This document shows, piece by piece, positions 9,381 to 19,482 of a stretch of DNA of 64,000 bases. The stretch's first letter is position 1. Every line of letters starts with the position of its first letter. Both the position numbers and the translations under genes were made by a program. This stretch comes from Thermohalobaculum sp039180675 (GTDB taxonomy: Bacteria; Pseudomonadota; Alphaproteobacteria; Rhodobacterales; Rhodobacteraceae): assembly GCA_039180675.1 (NCBI GenBank), contig JBCDDC010000008.1, forward strand, positions 78,589-142,588, in the 5' to 3' direction. Below the pieces are notes generated by a model. The model was given only the letters and a program-made list of their open reading frames with translations, was not told the origin of the DNA and did no database searches.

Positions 9381-11471
9381 CTAAGCTGCTGATATCAAAC
9401 GCACAGAGGCGTCTCGCCCCATCAGATAGAGAAGCGTTTTCAGGGCCTTGCCCCGTGTGCCCGTCAGCGTCGGATCCTCGTGCAGAATCAGCCGCGTCTC
9501 AGTGCGCGCCCGTTCCATCAGCGCGCGGTCCCGCTCCAGATCGGCGATTCGGAAGCGCGGCGCGCCGGATTGCGCGGTCCCGATGAAATCCCCCGGGCCA
9601 CGGATCCGCAGATCCTCCTCGGCAATCCGGAAGCCGTCTTCCGTCTCGCGCATGATCTCGAGCCTTGCGCGCGCGGTCTCTCCAAGCGGCGGATCATAGA
9701 GCAGAACGCAGGAGGACCGCCCCGCCCCGCGCCCGACCCGACCGCGCAGCTGGTGAAGCTGCGAGAGGCCGAACGTGTCGGCCTGCTCGATCACCATGAT
9801 CGTGGCCTCGGGCACGTCGACACCGACCTCGATGACCGTTGTGGCAACCAGCAGCTGCTTCTCCCCACGCTGGAAGGAAGACATTGCGGCATCCTTCTCC
9901 TCCGGCGGCATCTGGCCGTGCACCAGCGCGACCTTCGCATCGCCGAGGCGTGCACACAGGTCGCGATAACGATCCTCTGCGGCGATCTTCGGGACAACCT
10001 CGCTCTCCTCGACCATCGGGCAGACCCAATAGGCCCGCGCGCCTTCGCCGAGGGCGGAGGCGAGCCTCGCGACGACTTCCTCATGCCGCTCCCGCGAGAC
10101 GAGCCGGGTCTCAACCGGTTTGCGCCCGGGTGGCTTCTCGTCAAGCACCGAGAAATCGAGATCGCCATAGCCGGTCAGAGCCAGCGTGCGCGGAATCGGC
10201 GTTGCGGTCATCACCAGAAGGTCCGCACCGGCGGGCGCCTTTCCAGCAAGTTCCATGCGCTGGCGGACGCCGAACCGGTGCTGCTCGTCTATGACGGCGA
10301 GCCTGAGATCGCCGAAATCCACGCCCTTCTGAAACAGCGCATGGGTGCCCATCACGATTTTGGCCGACCCATCCGCGATGGCGGCGAGCTTGCTACGCCG
10401 CTCCGCCCCGGTGTCCCGGCCCGTGAGCAGGACAAGCGGCACGCCGATCTGATCCGCGACACGCCCAAGCCCGGCCGCGTGCTGGCGCGCAAGGATTTCG
10501 GTCGGCGCCATCAGTGCGGCCTGCCCGCCTGCCTCTACGGCTGTCAGCATGGCCATCATGGCAACCCAGGTTTTCCCCGCTCCGACATCCCCTTGCAGCA
10601 GGCGAAGCATCCGGGTCTCCGCCTTCATATCGGCGACGATCTCTTCGAGCGCCCGGCCCTGCGCACCCGTGGGCGGGAAACCGAACGCATCGGCGGCCTT
10701 TCCGGTCAGCGAACCGGTTCCCGCCGTCGCCCGGCCCGCGCCGCGGCGCATTTTTGCGCGCACCAGGCCGAGGGCGAGCTGATGCGAGAGCAATTCGTCA
10801 TAGGCAAGCCGCGCCTTCGCGGGCGTGCCCGGCGCCAGTGCGCCGCGATCGGCTGGGTTATGCAGGCTGCGCAACGCGTCCGCCCAATCGGGCCAGCCGT
10901 ACTCACGCAGCGTATCCGCCCTCTGCCATTCTGGCAGATCCGGCATCTTCGCCAGCGCGCCCTGCACGGCCTTGCGCATCCCCTTCTGCGTGAAGCCCTG
11001 TGTGAGAGGATAGATCGGCTCGAAGGAAGGGAGGTCCGCCGCCTCCGCTTCCGGAACTACGTAATCGGGATGAGGGATCTGCAGCCGGCCGTCGAAGATC
11101 TCCGCCTTGCCCGAGACGACCCGGGGCTCACCGACGGGCAGCAAGCGGCTGATCCAGTCAGGCTTTGCGTGGAAGAAGACCAGTTCGAACTGCCGCCCTC
11201 CCCCCTCGACGATCACGCGATAGGGATGCCGTTCGGCCCGCCCGCGCCGGTGCTCGATCACCTGGACCCGGCAGGTGACGGTTTCACCGGCCTCCACCAT
11301 CAGCAGATCGTCGCGCAGGCGGCGGTCGATCACGCCATGGGGCAGGAGAAAGAGCAGATCACCGACCTTCTCGACCTCCAGCCTGCCGAGCGCCTGCGCC
11401 GTCTTCGCACCGATGCCCGGCAGTGTGGAGAGGTCCGCGAACAGGGGGAAGAGGATCTCGGGTCTTGCCAT
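9381..11471 (-). CDS. recG: ATP-dependent DNA helicase RecG
   Basis: 696-residue superfamily 2 helicase that remodels stalled replication forks and Holliday junctions. The N-terminal wedge region (about residues 1-250, with an OB-like fold) is followed by a Walker A motif GDVGAGKT near residue 295, the DEQH box in VIDEQHRFGVRQR, and TATPIPRT. The C-terminal helicase domain holds HQLRGRVGRG. Length matches the family. The start codon is ATG 11471, 31 bases after the ligA stop on the same strand, so the two repair genes are probably cotranscribed. Confidence 0.96.
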   Translation of the reverse strand: MARPEILFPLFADLSTLPGIGAKTAQALGRLEVEKVGDLLFLLPHGVIDRRLRDDLLMVEAGETVTCRVQVIEHRRGRAERHPYRVIVEGGGRQFELVFFHAKPDWISRLLPVGEPRVVSGKAEIFDGRLQIPHPDYVVPEAEAADLPSFEPIYPLTQGFTQKGMRKAVQGALAKMPDLPEWQRADTLREYGWPDWADALRSLHNPADRGALAPGTPAKARLAYDELLSHQLALGLVRAKMRRGAGRATAGTGSLTGKAADAFGFPPTGAQGRALEEIVADMKAETRMLRLLQGDVGAGKTWVAMMAMLTAVEAGGQAALMAPTEILARQHAAGLGRVADQIGVPLVLLTGRDTGAERRSKLAAIADGSAKIVMGTHALFQKGVDFGDLRLAVIDEQHRFGVRQRMELAGKAPAGADLLVMTATPIPRTLALTGYGDLDFSVLDEKPPGRKPVETRLVSRERHEEVVARLASALGEGARAYWVCPMVEESEVVPKIAAEDRYRDLCARLGDAKVALVHGQMPPEEKDAAMSSFQRGEKQLLVATTVIEVGVDVPEATIMVIEQADTFGLSQLHQLRGRVGRGAGRSSCVLLYDPPLGETARARLEIMRETEDGFRIAEEDLRIRGPGDFIGTAQSGAPRFRIADLERDRALMERARTETRLILHEDPTLTGTRGKALKTLLYLMGRDASVRLISAA

Positions 11472-11502
11472 GATCGCATGGTTGCGCGGCGACTGGCCCC
11501 GA

Positions 11503-13626
11503 TCAAGTGTCGATCAGCGCAAGCCACTCTTCTTCGGTCAGCGTCTCGATACCAAGTTCATTTGCCTTCTTGAGCTTTGACCCGGCACCCGGCCCTGCAA
11601 CGACAAGATCGGTCTTGGCTGAGACAGAGCCGGACACCTTTGCGCCCATCGCCTCCGCCCGTGCCTTCGCCTCAGCCCGGCTCATCTGTTCGAGCGTCCC
11701 GGTGAAAACCACAGTCTTGCCCGCCACGGGACTGCCATCGGTCTTCGGCGTCTCCATCGTCTGCGGTGTCAGGTGTGAAAGCAGGCGATCGACGGCCGCC
11801 CGGTTCTGAGGCTCCGCGAAGAACGCGATGGCGGCGTGTGCCAGCACGCTTCCCACACCGTCGATCGAGAGCAGCCGTTCGCGCGCGGCCGGATCATCCG
11901 CAGCTTCGACCATTCCCTCCTCGAAAGCCTCCCACGACCCGTAAACGCGGCCTAGAAGCCGCGCGGTGGTCTCCCCCACATGGCGGATGCCAAGCGCGAA
12001 GATCAGCCTGTCGAGCGCGACCGGGCGCCGCTCGCCGATCGCGGCCAGGAGGTTCGCGGCGGATTTCTCGCCCCAACCCTCCAGCTTCGAGAGCCGCTGC
12101 ACCTCGCTACCCTCCGGTCCGAAGCGGTCTTCGAGGGCGAAGATATCGGCCGGTTCTTTGATCCATCCCAAGTCCCAGAAGGCCTCGACCTGCTTGCTCC
12201 CCAACCCCTCGATGTCGAAGGCCTGGCGGGACACGAAGTGCTTCAGCCGCTCGACCGCCTGGGCCGGGCAGATCAGCTCTCCTGTGCAGCGCCGGACCGC
12301 CTCGCCAGCCAGCCGCACCGCCTGCGAGCCGCAGGACGGGCAGGTCTCGGGGAATGCATAGGCTGAACTTTCCTGCGGGCGCCGCGAGAGATCGACGTCT
12401 AGAACCTTTGGGATCACGTCGCCGGCTCGGTACACCGTGACCGTATCCCCAACCCTGAGATCCCGGCCCTCGCGGATTGGCTGCCCGTCACCGCCGATCC
12501 CAGCAATATAGTCCTCATTGTGCAGGGTCGCATTCGAGACGACGACGCCACCGACCGTGACCGGCTTGAGGCGCGCGACGGGAGAGAGCGCCCCGGTTCG
12601 GCCAACCTGAATATCGATCGCCTCCAGCACCGTCACCGCCGTCTCAGCCGGGAATTTGTGCGCGACCGCCCAGCGTGGCGTGGTGGACCGGAAGCCAAGA
12701 CGCCGCTGCCAGTCCAGCCGGTCGACCTTGTAGACCACTCCATCGATATCGTAGCCAAGCCCCGCCCGGCTCTCGCTGATCCGCCGGTAATGCTCGAGCA
12801 GCCCATCCAACGTGTCATGGATCTCGGTGAGCGGGTTGACCACGAGGCCCCAGGATCGAAAAGCGCTTAACACGCCGCCCTGCGTCTCCGCAGGCAGGGC
12901 GCTGGTGTCCCCCCAGGAGTAGGCAAAGAACTTCAAAGGGCGTTTCGCGGTGATCGACGGGTCGAGCTGGCGCAGGCTGCCCGCCGCCGCATTGCGCGGG
13001 TTGGCGAACGTCTTGCCGCCGTCAGCAGCCTGCTGTTCGTTCAGGGCCGCAAAATCCGCGTGGCTCATATAGACCTCTCCGCGGATCTCGAACACAGGCG
13101 GGACGTCGCCGGTCAGCTTTTGCGGCACATCCTCGATCGTGCGGGCGTTGGCGGTCACGTTCTCGCCCACGCTGCCGTCTCCGCGGGTTGCGGCCTCGAC
13201 AAGCTCGCCGTCCTCATAGCGGAGCGCGAGTGAGAGACCATCGATCTTCGGCTCGGCCACGATATCGACCGTCTCCTCCCCCAGTTTGAGGAACCGTCTG
13301 ATCCGGTCAATGAAATCGGCGACGTCGGTGTCGCTGAACGCATTGCCGAGGGAGAGCATAGGAACCTGGTGGCGGACCTTGCCAAAGCCTTCGGTAGGGG
13401 CAGCGCCAACCCGGCCAGTGGGGCTGTCGTCGAGTTTGAGATCGGGAAACGCGGCTTCCAGTGCGGCCAACCGGCGCTTCAGCGCATCGTATTCGCTGTC
13501 GGGAACCTCAGGGGCGTCTTCCTGAAAATATGCGTCGTTGAGGCGCGCGACCCGGGCGCTCAATTCGACGATCTCGCGCTTCGCCTCGTCACGGTCCAGT
13601 GCACCGATTTCAGGTGTGTCATCCAT
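11503..13626 (-). CDS. ligA: NAD-dependent DNA ligase
   Basis: 707 residues, essential replicative DNA ligase. The adenylated Lys127 is in VAEPKIDG, followed by the nucleotidyltransferase motif TRGDGSVGENVT. Next come an OB domain, a Cys4 zinc finger (CPSCGSQ...RRCTGELICPAQ), helix-hairpin-helix repeats (GIRHVGETTARLLG; LSIDGVGSVLAHA) and a C-terminal BRCT domain from about residue 630. All expected motifs are present. It lies upstream of recG in the same direction. Confidence 0.97.
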   Translation of the reverse strand: MDDTPEIGALDRDEAKREIVELSARVARLNDAYFQEDAPEVPDSEYDALKRRLAALEAAFPDLKLDDSPTGRVGAAPTEGFGKVRHQVPMLSLGNAFSDTDVADFIDRIRRFLKLGEETVDIVAEPKIDGLSLALRYEDGELVEAATRGDGSVGENVTANARTIEDVPQKLTGDVPPVFEIRGEVYMSHADFAALNEQQAADGGKTFANPRNAAAGSLRQLDPSITAKRPLKFFAYSWGDTSALPAETQGGVLSAFRSWGLVVNPLTEIHDTLDGLLEHYRRISESRAGLGYDIDGVVYKVDRLDWQRRLGFRSTTPRWAVAHKFPAETAVTVLEAIDIQVGRTGALSPVARLKPVTVGGVVVSNATLHNEDYIAGIGGDGQPIREGRDLRVGDTVTVYRAGDVIPKVLDVDLSRRPQESSAYAFPETCPSCGSQAVRLAGEAVRRCTGELICPAQAVERLKHFVSRQAFDIEGLGSKQVEAFWDLGWIKEPADIFALEDRFGPEGSEVQRLSKLEGWGEKSAANLLAAIGERRPVALDRLIFALGIRHVGETTARLLGRVYGSWEAFEEGMVEAADDPAARERLLSIDGVGSVLAHAAIAFFAEPQNRAAVDRLLSHLTPQTMETPKTDGSPVAGKTVVFTGTLEQMSRAEAKARAEAMGAKVSGSVSAKTDLVVAGPGAGSKLKKANELGIETLTEEEWLALIDT

Positions 13627-13671
13627 GGCCCGGTGATCGGCCGGGCCGGGCCTCAGGTCAAGCCTGATGCG

Positions 13672-13950
13672 CTACTTGAACGCGTCGAATATCGAGTCCG
13701 GCTCAGGGTCGTTGATCACCGGCTGCACGGCGTTGCCGAGATCGTCGCCGCGAAAAAGCTTCATGATCGACGAAAACGGGTTTTCGTAGCCGCCAGCCCG
13801 GCGCGCCTGCGCGAATTCAGCCTTTAGCTTAAGGCGCTGTTCGGGCACAGCGTTGCTGCCGCCGCGCCGCATGGCGTCTGCCGGGTCCGGTGCGACCGCG
13901 ACGAATGCGGTGGCCATCAGAAGTGTCGCAATCACGGTCTTGGCTGGCAT
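13672..13950 (-). CDS. Small secreted protein of unknown function
   Basis: 92 residues from ATG 13950. This start is preferred over the ATG five codons upstream because GGAGG lies five bases before it. The N-terminus (PAKTVIATLLMATAFVAVAPDPADA) is a typical signal peptide with cleavage near ADA. The mature part is short and polar, ending DPEPDSIFDAFK. It lies 45 bases upstream of ligA. I do not recognise a family. Confidence 0.65.
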   Translation of the reverse strand: MPAKTVIATLLMATAFVAVAPDPADAMRRGGSNAVPEQRLKLKAEFAQARRAGGYENPFSSIMKLFRGDDLGNAVQPVINDPEPDSIFDAFK

Positions 13951-14042
13951 GTCTTCCTCCAACATCAGTGAGCTTCATACCCATCAAGTGGAGATTTGGG
14001 GCCGCGAAACAAATCGCGCTGCCTCAATGATCCGTGACCTCG

Positions 14043-15176
14043 CTAGAGGTCGTCGTCAGGATTGGACTCGGCGCGGGATTTGCCCGAGACGTCCTGAGCC
14101 AGAGCTGCGGCCATGAAGGGATCGAGCTTGCCATCCAGCACACCCTGTGTATCCGACGTCTCGACCCCCGTCCGAAGATCTTTGACCATCTGATAGGGCT
14201 GCAGGACGTAAGAGCGGATCTGATGCCCCCAGCCGATGTCAGATTTCGCGTCATGGGCATCCTGAATCGCCTGGGTCCGCTTCTTCATCTCGAGATCGTA
14301 CAGCCGCGATTTCAGAGCATTCATCGCGATCTCGCGGTTCTGATGTTGGGACTTTTCGGAGCTCGTCACCACGATATTGGTCGGAATATGGGTGATCCGC
14401 ACAGCCGAGTCCGTCGTGTTCACGTGCTGACCGCCCGCACCGGAGGAGCGGTAGGTGTCGACCCTGAGATCCGCCGGATTGACCTCGATCTCGATTGAGT
14501 CGTCGATCACCGGATAGACCCAGACCGATGAAAACGACGTGTGGCGCCGCGCGGCACTGTCATAGGGCGAGATCCTGACAAGGCGGTGCACTCCGCTCTC
14601 GGTCTTCAGCCAGCCAAATGCGTTGTCGCCCTTGATCTGATAGGTCGCCGACTTGATCCCGGCCTCTTCCCCGGCGGTCTCGGATTGCAGATCGACCTTG
14701 TAGCCTCGCGCCTCGGCCCAGCGGATATACATGCGGGCGAGCATCGAGGCCCAGTCGCAACTCTCCGTCCCTCCGGCCCCGGAATGAACCTCAAGAAAAG
14801 CGTCGTTCCCGTCTGCCTCGCCGGAAAGCAGCGCTTCGATCTCCTTCTCTGCCGCCTTGTCGCGTATGTCGGCCAAGGCCTGTTCGGCCTCAGTGACGAC
14901 TTCTTCGTCACCCTCCATCTCGCCAAGCTCGATGAGATCCTTATTGTCCTGTAGTGCCTGGGCGAGCGCCTGGTACCCTTCGATCCCATCCGCGAGTTTC
15001 TGGCGCTCGCGCATCACCTTCTGGGCCTTGGCGGGATCGTTCCACAGATCAGGGTCCTCGGCGCGGGCGTTCATCTCCTCAAGCCGGTGCTCCGCCGTCT
15101 CCCAGCCCAAACGCTGGCGCAGGAGTTCGAGAGATTTCTCGATCTCTGCAACGACGGATTCAGTCTCAGCCTTCAT
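14043..15176 (-). CDS. prfB: Peptide chain release factor 2
   Basis: 377-residue class I release factor reading UGA and UAA. The GGQ motif that triggers peptide release is in SSGAGGQHVNTTDSA near residue 245. The stop-recognition tripeptide region reads SPYDSAARRHTSF, so SPY stands where the E. coli protein has SPF. The gene is one uninterrupted frame with no programmed +1 frameshift site near the N-terminus, unlike the enterobacterial gene. It is encoded 41 bases downstream of the PBP1A gene. Confidence 0.96.
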   Translation of the reverse strand: MKAETESVVAEIEKSLELLRQRLGWETAEHRLEEMNARAEDPDLWNDPAKAQKVMRERQKLADGIEGYQALAQALQDNKDLIELGEMEGDEEVVTEAEQALADIRDKAAEKEIEALLSGEADGNDAFLEVHSGAGGTESCDWASMLARMYIRWAEARGYKVDLQSETAGEEAGIKSATYQIKGDNAFGWLKTESGVHRLVRISPYDSAARRHTSFSSVWVYPVIDDSIEIEVNPADLRVDTYRSSGAGGQHVNTTDSAVRITHIPTNIVVTSSEKSQHQNREIAMNALKSRLYDLEMKKRTQAIQDAHDAKSDIGWGHQIRSYVLQPYQMVKDLRTGVETSDTQGVLDGKLDPFMAAALAQDVSGKSRAESNPDDDL

Positions 15177-15217
15177 GGAACGTCCCCGAAAAGCGGCGAT
15201 GGATCAGGTGAAGCGGG

Positions 15218-17794
15218 TCAGTACAACCCGCCGGTCCCGATATCAACATCATCCTCGGCCGGGGGCTGCGGGACGGCGGGGCGGTTTTCATCTACCCCGG
15301 AATTGTTGACCGTAGGCTCAAAGAGATTGAACCCAGACGTGTCATCGCCCCCACCAAGATCCGTAAAAGGCAGGTCGGAGCGCGCGATGGTGCCGAAAAG
15401 CTCCTCATCGCCCGCGAGGTAGAAGCTGCCATAAAGCGGCGGCTCGCTGCCTGGCTCGAAGAACTCGACGATCACGTGCTCGCCCGTCTCGTCATCGGGT
15501 AGGCGCTCGCCAGTCTCGCGGTCGAGCTTGACCATGATCAGATCGCCCTCTCCGCCGCCCTCAAACTCTCCGGCAGGCCGGGTTTCCATGGCAGCGGCCA
15601 TGAAACGCTTGAAGACCGGGCCGCAGAGCGTGCCTCCATAGGCGCGACGGCCGAGGCTGCGCGGCTGATCAAAGCCGATGTAGCAACCGGCGACCATGTT
15701 GGGGGAGAAGCCGATGAACCAGGCATCCCTGCTCTCATTCGTCGTCCCCGTCTTGCCTGCGAGCGGGAAGCCGAGATCGCCCACGGTCCGCGATGCGGTC
15801 CCACGCATCACCACGCCTTGCAGCATCGAGACAAGCTGGTCCGCGGTAAACGAGCTCATGATCTGCGCGCGGGTGTCGTAGAGCACCGGCTCGCTGATCG
15901 TCGCGGACCCATTGGCCGCGCAGCCGTCACAAGAACGGGGGTCGTGGCGGAACAGCGTTTTGCCGTTGCGGTCCTGAATGCGGTCCACCACGGTGGGGCG
16001 CACCTGCTTGCCGCCATTGGCGAACATCCCGTAGGCCGCGACCATGTCGTAGAGCGTCGTCTCACCGGCACCCAGCGCATAGCTGAGGTGATGCGGCATG
16101 TTCTTATAGACCCCGAAGCGTTCGGCGTAGTCGGCGATCCGATCCATCCCGATCTGCTGTGCGATCCGCACGGTCATCAGGTTACGCGACATCACGAGCC
16201 CGGTGCGGAGCGTTGTCGGCCCGTAGAACTTACCAGACGAGTTCTTGGGCCGCCAAGCCTCCTGCCCGATCGCGCGAACAACGATCGGCGCATCCAGAAC
16301 GATTGTTGCGGGAGAGTACCCCGCATCTAGCGCAGCCGCGTAGACGAAGGGCTTGAAGGCCGAGCCCGGTTGTCTCAGGGCCTGGGTCGCCCGGTTGAAG
16401 ACACTGTCCTGGTAGGAAAACCCGCCCTGCAGCGCGAGCACGCGGCCGGTATGGGGATCCATGGCCACAAAACCGCCCTGCACTTCCGGGATCTGGCGAA
16501 GCTCCCAGGCCTCCTCACCTTTTGAGACAAGCACGACATCGCCAGGCTGCCAGAGGTCGGAAGCCGTCTCCGCTGCCAGTCTCTCCCCATCACGTCGATG
16601 GGCCTTCACCCAATCCTGGCCTGCGCGGGAGAGTGTTTCGACCGAACTACCCTCTTCATGCAGGACACCAACTTCAGCGCTCTTCGTGGCGCTGGAGAGG
16701 ACGACTGCCGGATACCAACCGTCGATGTCGCGTGGCGCCTTGGCCGCCTGCAGCTGATCGGCCCACTTCTCCGGATCGAACTCTTCGATCCGCGTCACAG
16801 GGCCGTGGTAGACGCCCTGACCCCGGTCATACTCCTCAAGGCCCTGCCGAAGGGTCGCTGCTGCCATCTCCTGCAGTTCCGGATCAATGGTCGCGCGGAT
16901 CGTTAGGCCACCTCGAAAGAGGGTTTCTTCGCCAACCTCCGCCACCATCTGGCGGCGTACTTCGCCTGTAAAAAAATCAGGCTCTGCTGCTGCCAGAACA
17001 TCCGGGCCGTCCGTTCCAACCAGTGTGACCAGGTCTTCGGCCTTCGACGCTTCGGCCTCCTCCCGGCTCAAATGCCCGTTCTGGGCCATCTCCTCCAGCA
17101 CATAGTTCCGCCGGGCGATCGCACGATCCTTGTTGCGAATGGGATGATAGGTCGATGGCGCCTTGGGCAGCGCCGCGAGATAAGCAGCCTCTGAAGGTGT
17201 CAGTTCCTCCATCGGCTTGCCGAAATAGTTCTGCGACGCAGCCATGATCCCATAGGAGCGCGCGCCGAGGAAAATCTCGTTCATGTAGAGCTCAAGGATA
17301 TGATCCTTGGACAGCGCCCCATCGAGACGGACCGCAAGGATCCCCTCCTTGATCTTGCGCTCGAAGCTCCTTGCGTTCCCGACCAGAAAATTCTTCATCA
17401 CCTGCTGCGAGATGGTCGAAGCGCCTGAGAGCCGGACGCTCTGCCCTTGCGCCCGGGCCAGAGCGTAACGGGTCATCGCCTTCGCAATGCCGACCGCGTC
17501 GATCCCCGGATGCTCATAGAAATTCTTGTCCTCAGCCGAGATGAAGGCGTTCTTCACCAGCGGCGGGATCTCCTCAATCGGCGCGAAGATCCGCTTCTCA
17601 TGCGCGAATTCGGCGATTACCACGCCTTCACCGGAATAGACCCGGCTCAGCATCTTGGGCTGATAATTGACCAGGTCGTCGTGGCTCGGCAGATCCTTGC
17701 CATAGAGATGCACGAGCGCGGCAATTCCCACCACCGAGCACATCGCCCCGATGCTAAGGAAACTGAAGAGGCCGGCAATCAGCCTGATCATCAA
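15218..17794 (-). CDS. mrcA: Penicillin-binding protein 1A (bifunctional)
   Basis: 858-residue class A penicillin-binding protein that polymerises and crosslinks peptidoglycan. One N-terminal membrane anchor (residues about 5-30) is followed by the GT51 transglycosylase domain (SAEDKNFYEHPG, GASTISQQVMKN, EIFLGARSYG). The transpeptidase domain has the nucleophile motif GSAFKPF, SRN and KTGTTNESRDAWF. An OB-like insert separates the domains. The low-complexity acidic tail is unusual only in sequence. It shares direction with the amidase upstream, making a small cell-wall cluster. Confidence 0.95.
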   Translation of the reverse strand: MMIRLIAGLFSFLSIGAMCSVVGIAALVHLYGKDLPSHDDLVNYQPKMLSRVYSGEGVVIAEFAHEKRIFAPIEEIPPLVKNAFISAEDKNFYEHPGIDAVGIAKAMTRYALARAQGQSVRLSGASTISQQVMKNFLVGNARSFERKIKEGILAVRLDGALSKDHILELYMNEIFLGARSYGIMAASQNYFGKPMEELTPSEAAYLAALPKAPSTYHPIRNKDRAIARRNYVLEEMAQNGHLSREEAEASKAEDLVTLVGTDGPDVLAAAEPDFFTGEVRRQMVAEVGEETLFRGGLTIRATIDPELQEMAAATLRQGLEEYDRGQGVYHGPVTRIEEFDPEKWADQLQAAKAPRDIDGWYPAVVLSSATKSAEVGVLHEEGSSVETLSRAGQDWVKAHRRDGERLAAETASDLWQPGDVVLVSKGEEAWELRQIPEVQGGFVAMDPHTGRVLALQGGFSYQDSVFNRATQALRQPGSAFKPFVYAAALDAGYSPATIVLDAPIVVRAIGQEAWRPKNSSGKFYGPTTLRTGLVMSRNLMTVRIAQQIGMDRIADYAERFGVYKNMPHHLSYALGAGETTLYDMVAAYGMFANGGKQVRPTVVDRIQDRNGKTLFRHDPRSCDGCAANGSATISEPVLYDTRAQIMSSFTADQLVSMLQGVVMRGTASRTVGDLGFPLAGKTGTTNESRDAWFIGFSPNMVAGCYIGFDQPRSLGRRAYGGTLCGPVFKRFMAAAMETRPAGEFEGGGEGDLIMVKLDRETGERLPDDETGEHVIVEFFEPGSEPPLYGSFYLAGDEELFGTIARSDLPFTDLGGGDDTSGFNLFEPTVNNSGVDENRPAVPQPPAEDDVDIGTGGLY

Positions 17795-17865
17795 CTGCTC
17801 TCTCCCGGTCTTTCGCCTCGTGTCACAAGATCGGACGGGGCTGGTTACTTATCTCACCCACGCGT

Positions 17866-19044
17866 TTAACGCCGTGGGGCCGTGAAGGCCGGATCGGCGT
17901 TATCGCGCCACAATTCTAAACCTTCGACCAACGCCTCGGCAATCGCCTTGCCGTACTCGTCACTTTGCAACCTTTTACGATCTTCTGCGCTCGACAGAAA
18001 GCCAAGTTCTATCAAAACCGAGGGAATGTTGGGGGATTTTAGCACGACAAACGCGGCCTGACGGTGCGGGCGCGTGCGCAGAAGTTTGAATTTCTTGCTT
18101 ACCGAGGCGAGGATCGCTTCCGCAAGCCGGTCGGACTCAGGCGCAGTGGCGCGTTGTGAGAGGTCAAGGAGCAAACGGGTCATCTGGTCGGTTTCGCCGA
18201 CAAGGTCTGCTCCAGCCAGCACATCCGCCCGGTTCTCCCGTTCCGCAAACGCATCCGCAGCCTGATCCGTCCCTTTCTCCGAAAGCGTGTAGGCAGAGAG
18301 ACCGGTCGCCTTCCCGTTCTCAAGCGTATCCGCATGGAGCGAGATCAGAACATTCGCACCGGCCCGCTGCGCGATCCGAACACGTTCCCTCAGCGGGACA
18401 TAGCTGTCATCGTCACGCGTCAGTATGGGGCGAAACTCCTTGGTCTCGCCAATTGCCTCGGCGATCTGGCGGCCGATCCTCAGGACGATTTCCTTCTCCA
18501 CCAGCCCATCGACACTCGCTCCGGGGTCAATCCCGCCATGCCCGGGGTCCAGAACGACGACGATCCTGCCATCAGGCACGGGTGGTGTCGACGGCTGGGG
18601 TGTCCATATCGCCTCGTCCGGCCAGCCCGAGGCTTCTTCGAATGCCTCCTCCGACACAGGTTGAAGCTCTACGATGATCGCCGGGCCATCGCGCCGGTCA
18701 CCAATATAAGCCTGACTGATCCCGAGCGGTCGGCCGAGGTCGATCACGAGACGCGGCCGATCGGGCTGGAAGAAGCCGTAACGGGCGTCGATCCCTCTTG
18801 GGGCCGCAAAGGCGTTGCCAAAGTTTCCCTCGGCGAAATCGATGACCAGCCGGCGCGGATTACTGAGCGTGAAGGCATCGAACCCGATCTCCTCACCGGT
18901 CCCTATCACGAGGCTCGCCGCACCGCCTTCCCGCTCGAATGCCATGCTTTCGATGACCGGCTCTGCCTGCACGATCGTCGTCAGGAGGCCAAGCGTGAAG
19001 ACCTGAGTCACCAAGACCACACTGAACCACAACCTAAGCCCCAT
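17866..19044 (-). CDS. N-acetylmuramoyl-L-alanine amidase (AmiC type)
   Basis: 392 residues. A signal peptide (first about 27 residues, ending VQAEP) precedes an AMIN-like targeting domain (residues about 30-140). The zinc amidase_3 domain follows: VVLDPGHGGIDPGA with the first His ligand, later SLHADTLENG, and a C-terminal PSVLIELGFLSSAED with the catalytic Glu. It removes stem peptides from peptidoglycan in the periplasm, usually at the division site. It is transcribed toward PBP1A and away from rne, with which it shares a 438-base intergenic region. Confidence 0.93.
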   Translation of the reverse strand: MGLRLWFSVVLVTQVFTLGLLTTIVQAEPVIESMAFEREGGAASLVIGTGEEIGFDAFTLSNPRRLVIDFAEGNFGNAFAAPRGIDARYGFFQPDRPRLVIDLGRPLGISQAYIGDRRDGPAIIVELQPVSEEAFEEASGWPDEAIWTPQPSTPPVPDGRIVVVLDPGHGGIDPGASVDGLVEKEIVLRIGRQIAEAIGETKEFRPILTRDDDSYVPLRERVRIAQRAGANVLISLHADTLENGKATGLSAYTLSEKGTDQAADAFAERENRADVLAGADLVGETDQMTRLLLDLSQRATAPESDRLAEAILASVSKKFKLLRTRPHRQAAFVVLKSPNIPSVLIELGFLSSAEDRKRLQSDEYGKAIAEALVEGLELWRDNADPAFTAPRR

Positions 19045-19482
19045 CTGCTCCCTCGAACCCAGAATCAGTTTGTCAGTTTCTTTTTTCGCAAGTATATGGC
19101 GGATAGGACATTCCGTCTGTCATATGTTCGTGGTGAGCGTCTTCTGCTCTTCCGGAAATATTCCGGCCCGAACCATCCGGCAGCGCTCGGGCCACGCCTG
19201 ACCCAATGGTTGAGTTCTTACCCAAGGGCTGGCGCACCGGAAAGTGATAGTCCCGCGCCAGAGAGCGCCTAAACAGTTCAACTGCGTCCCTTGGCGGACG
19301 CCCGATGACGAAAGATACGCGCCGATGCGCCCGCTTTGTACCACCAGACCCCTTACCCGGACCGCGCTCACAGCGTCCGCACGGGATCTGGTTTTCGCGG
19401 GGCATCCTGCGCATCAAAGAGATGCACAGACAGAAGGCTGGCGGCGAAGTCCGCCCGGTCGGGCTGTCTGCAGAAGGATTCC
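19045..19482 (+). promoter_or_regulatory. Long rne leader / divergent amiC-rne promoter region
   Basis: This 438-base stretch contains no convincing gene. It separates divergent amiC and rne. Its rne-proximal end is strongly structured: GCATC 19411-19415 pairs with GATGC 19421-19425, and CAGACAG 19427-19433 pairs with CTGTCTG 19464-19470 around an inner GGCGG/CCGCC stem (19440-19444 with 19451-19455). The larger hairpin ends 12 bases before the rne start codon, touching the ribosome site. RNase E genes elsewhere are autoregulated through long structured leaders, so a similar role is inferred. Confidence 0.55.

Noticed and set aside
9480..11573. 697-codon open frame on the plus strand
   Set aside because: It is antisense to recG and ligA ends, with Arg/Asp-rich content typical of shadow frames in high-G+C DNA; recG has all helicase motifs.
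15100..15176. Programmed +1 frameshift in prfB
   Set aside because: The gene is a single frame from a normal ATG, with no internal stop near the N-terminus.
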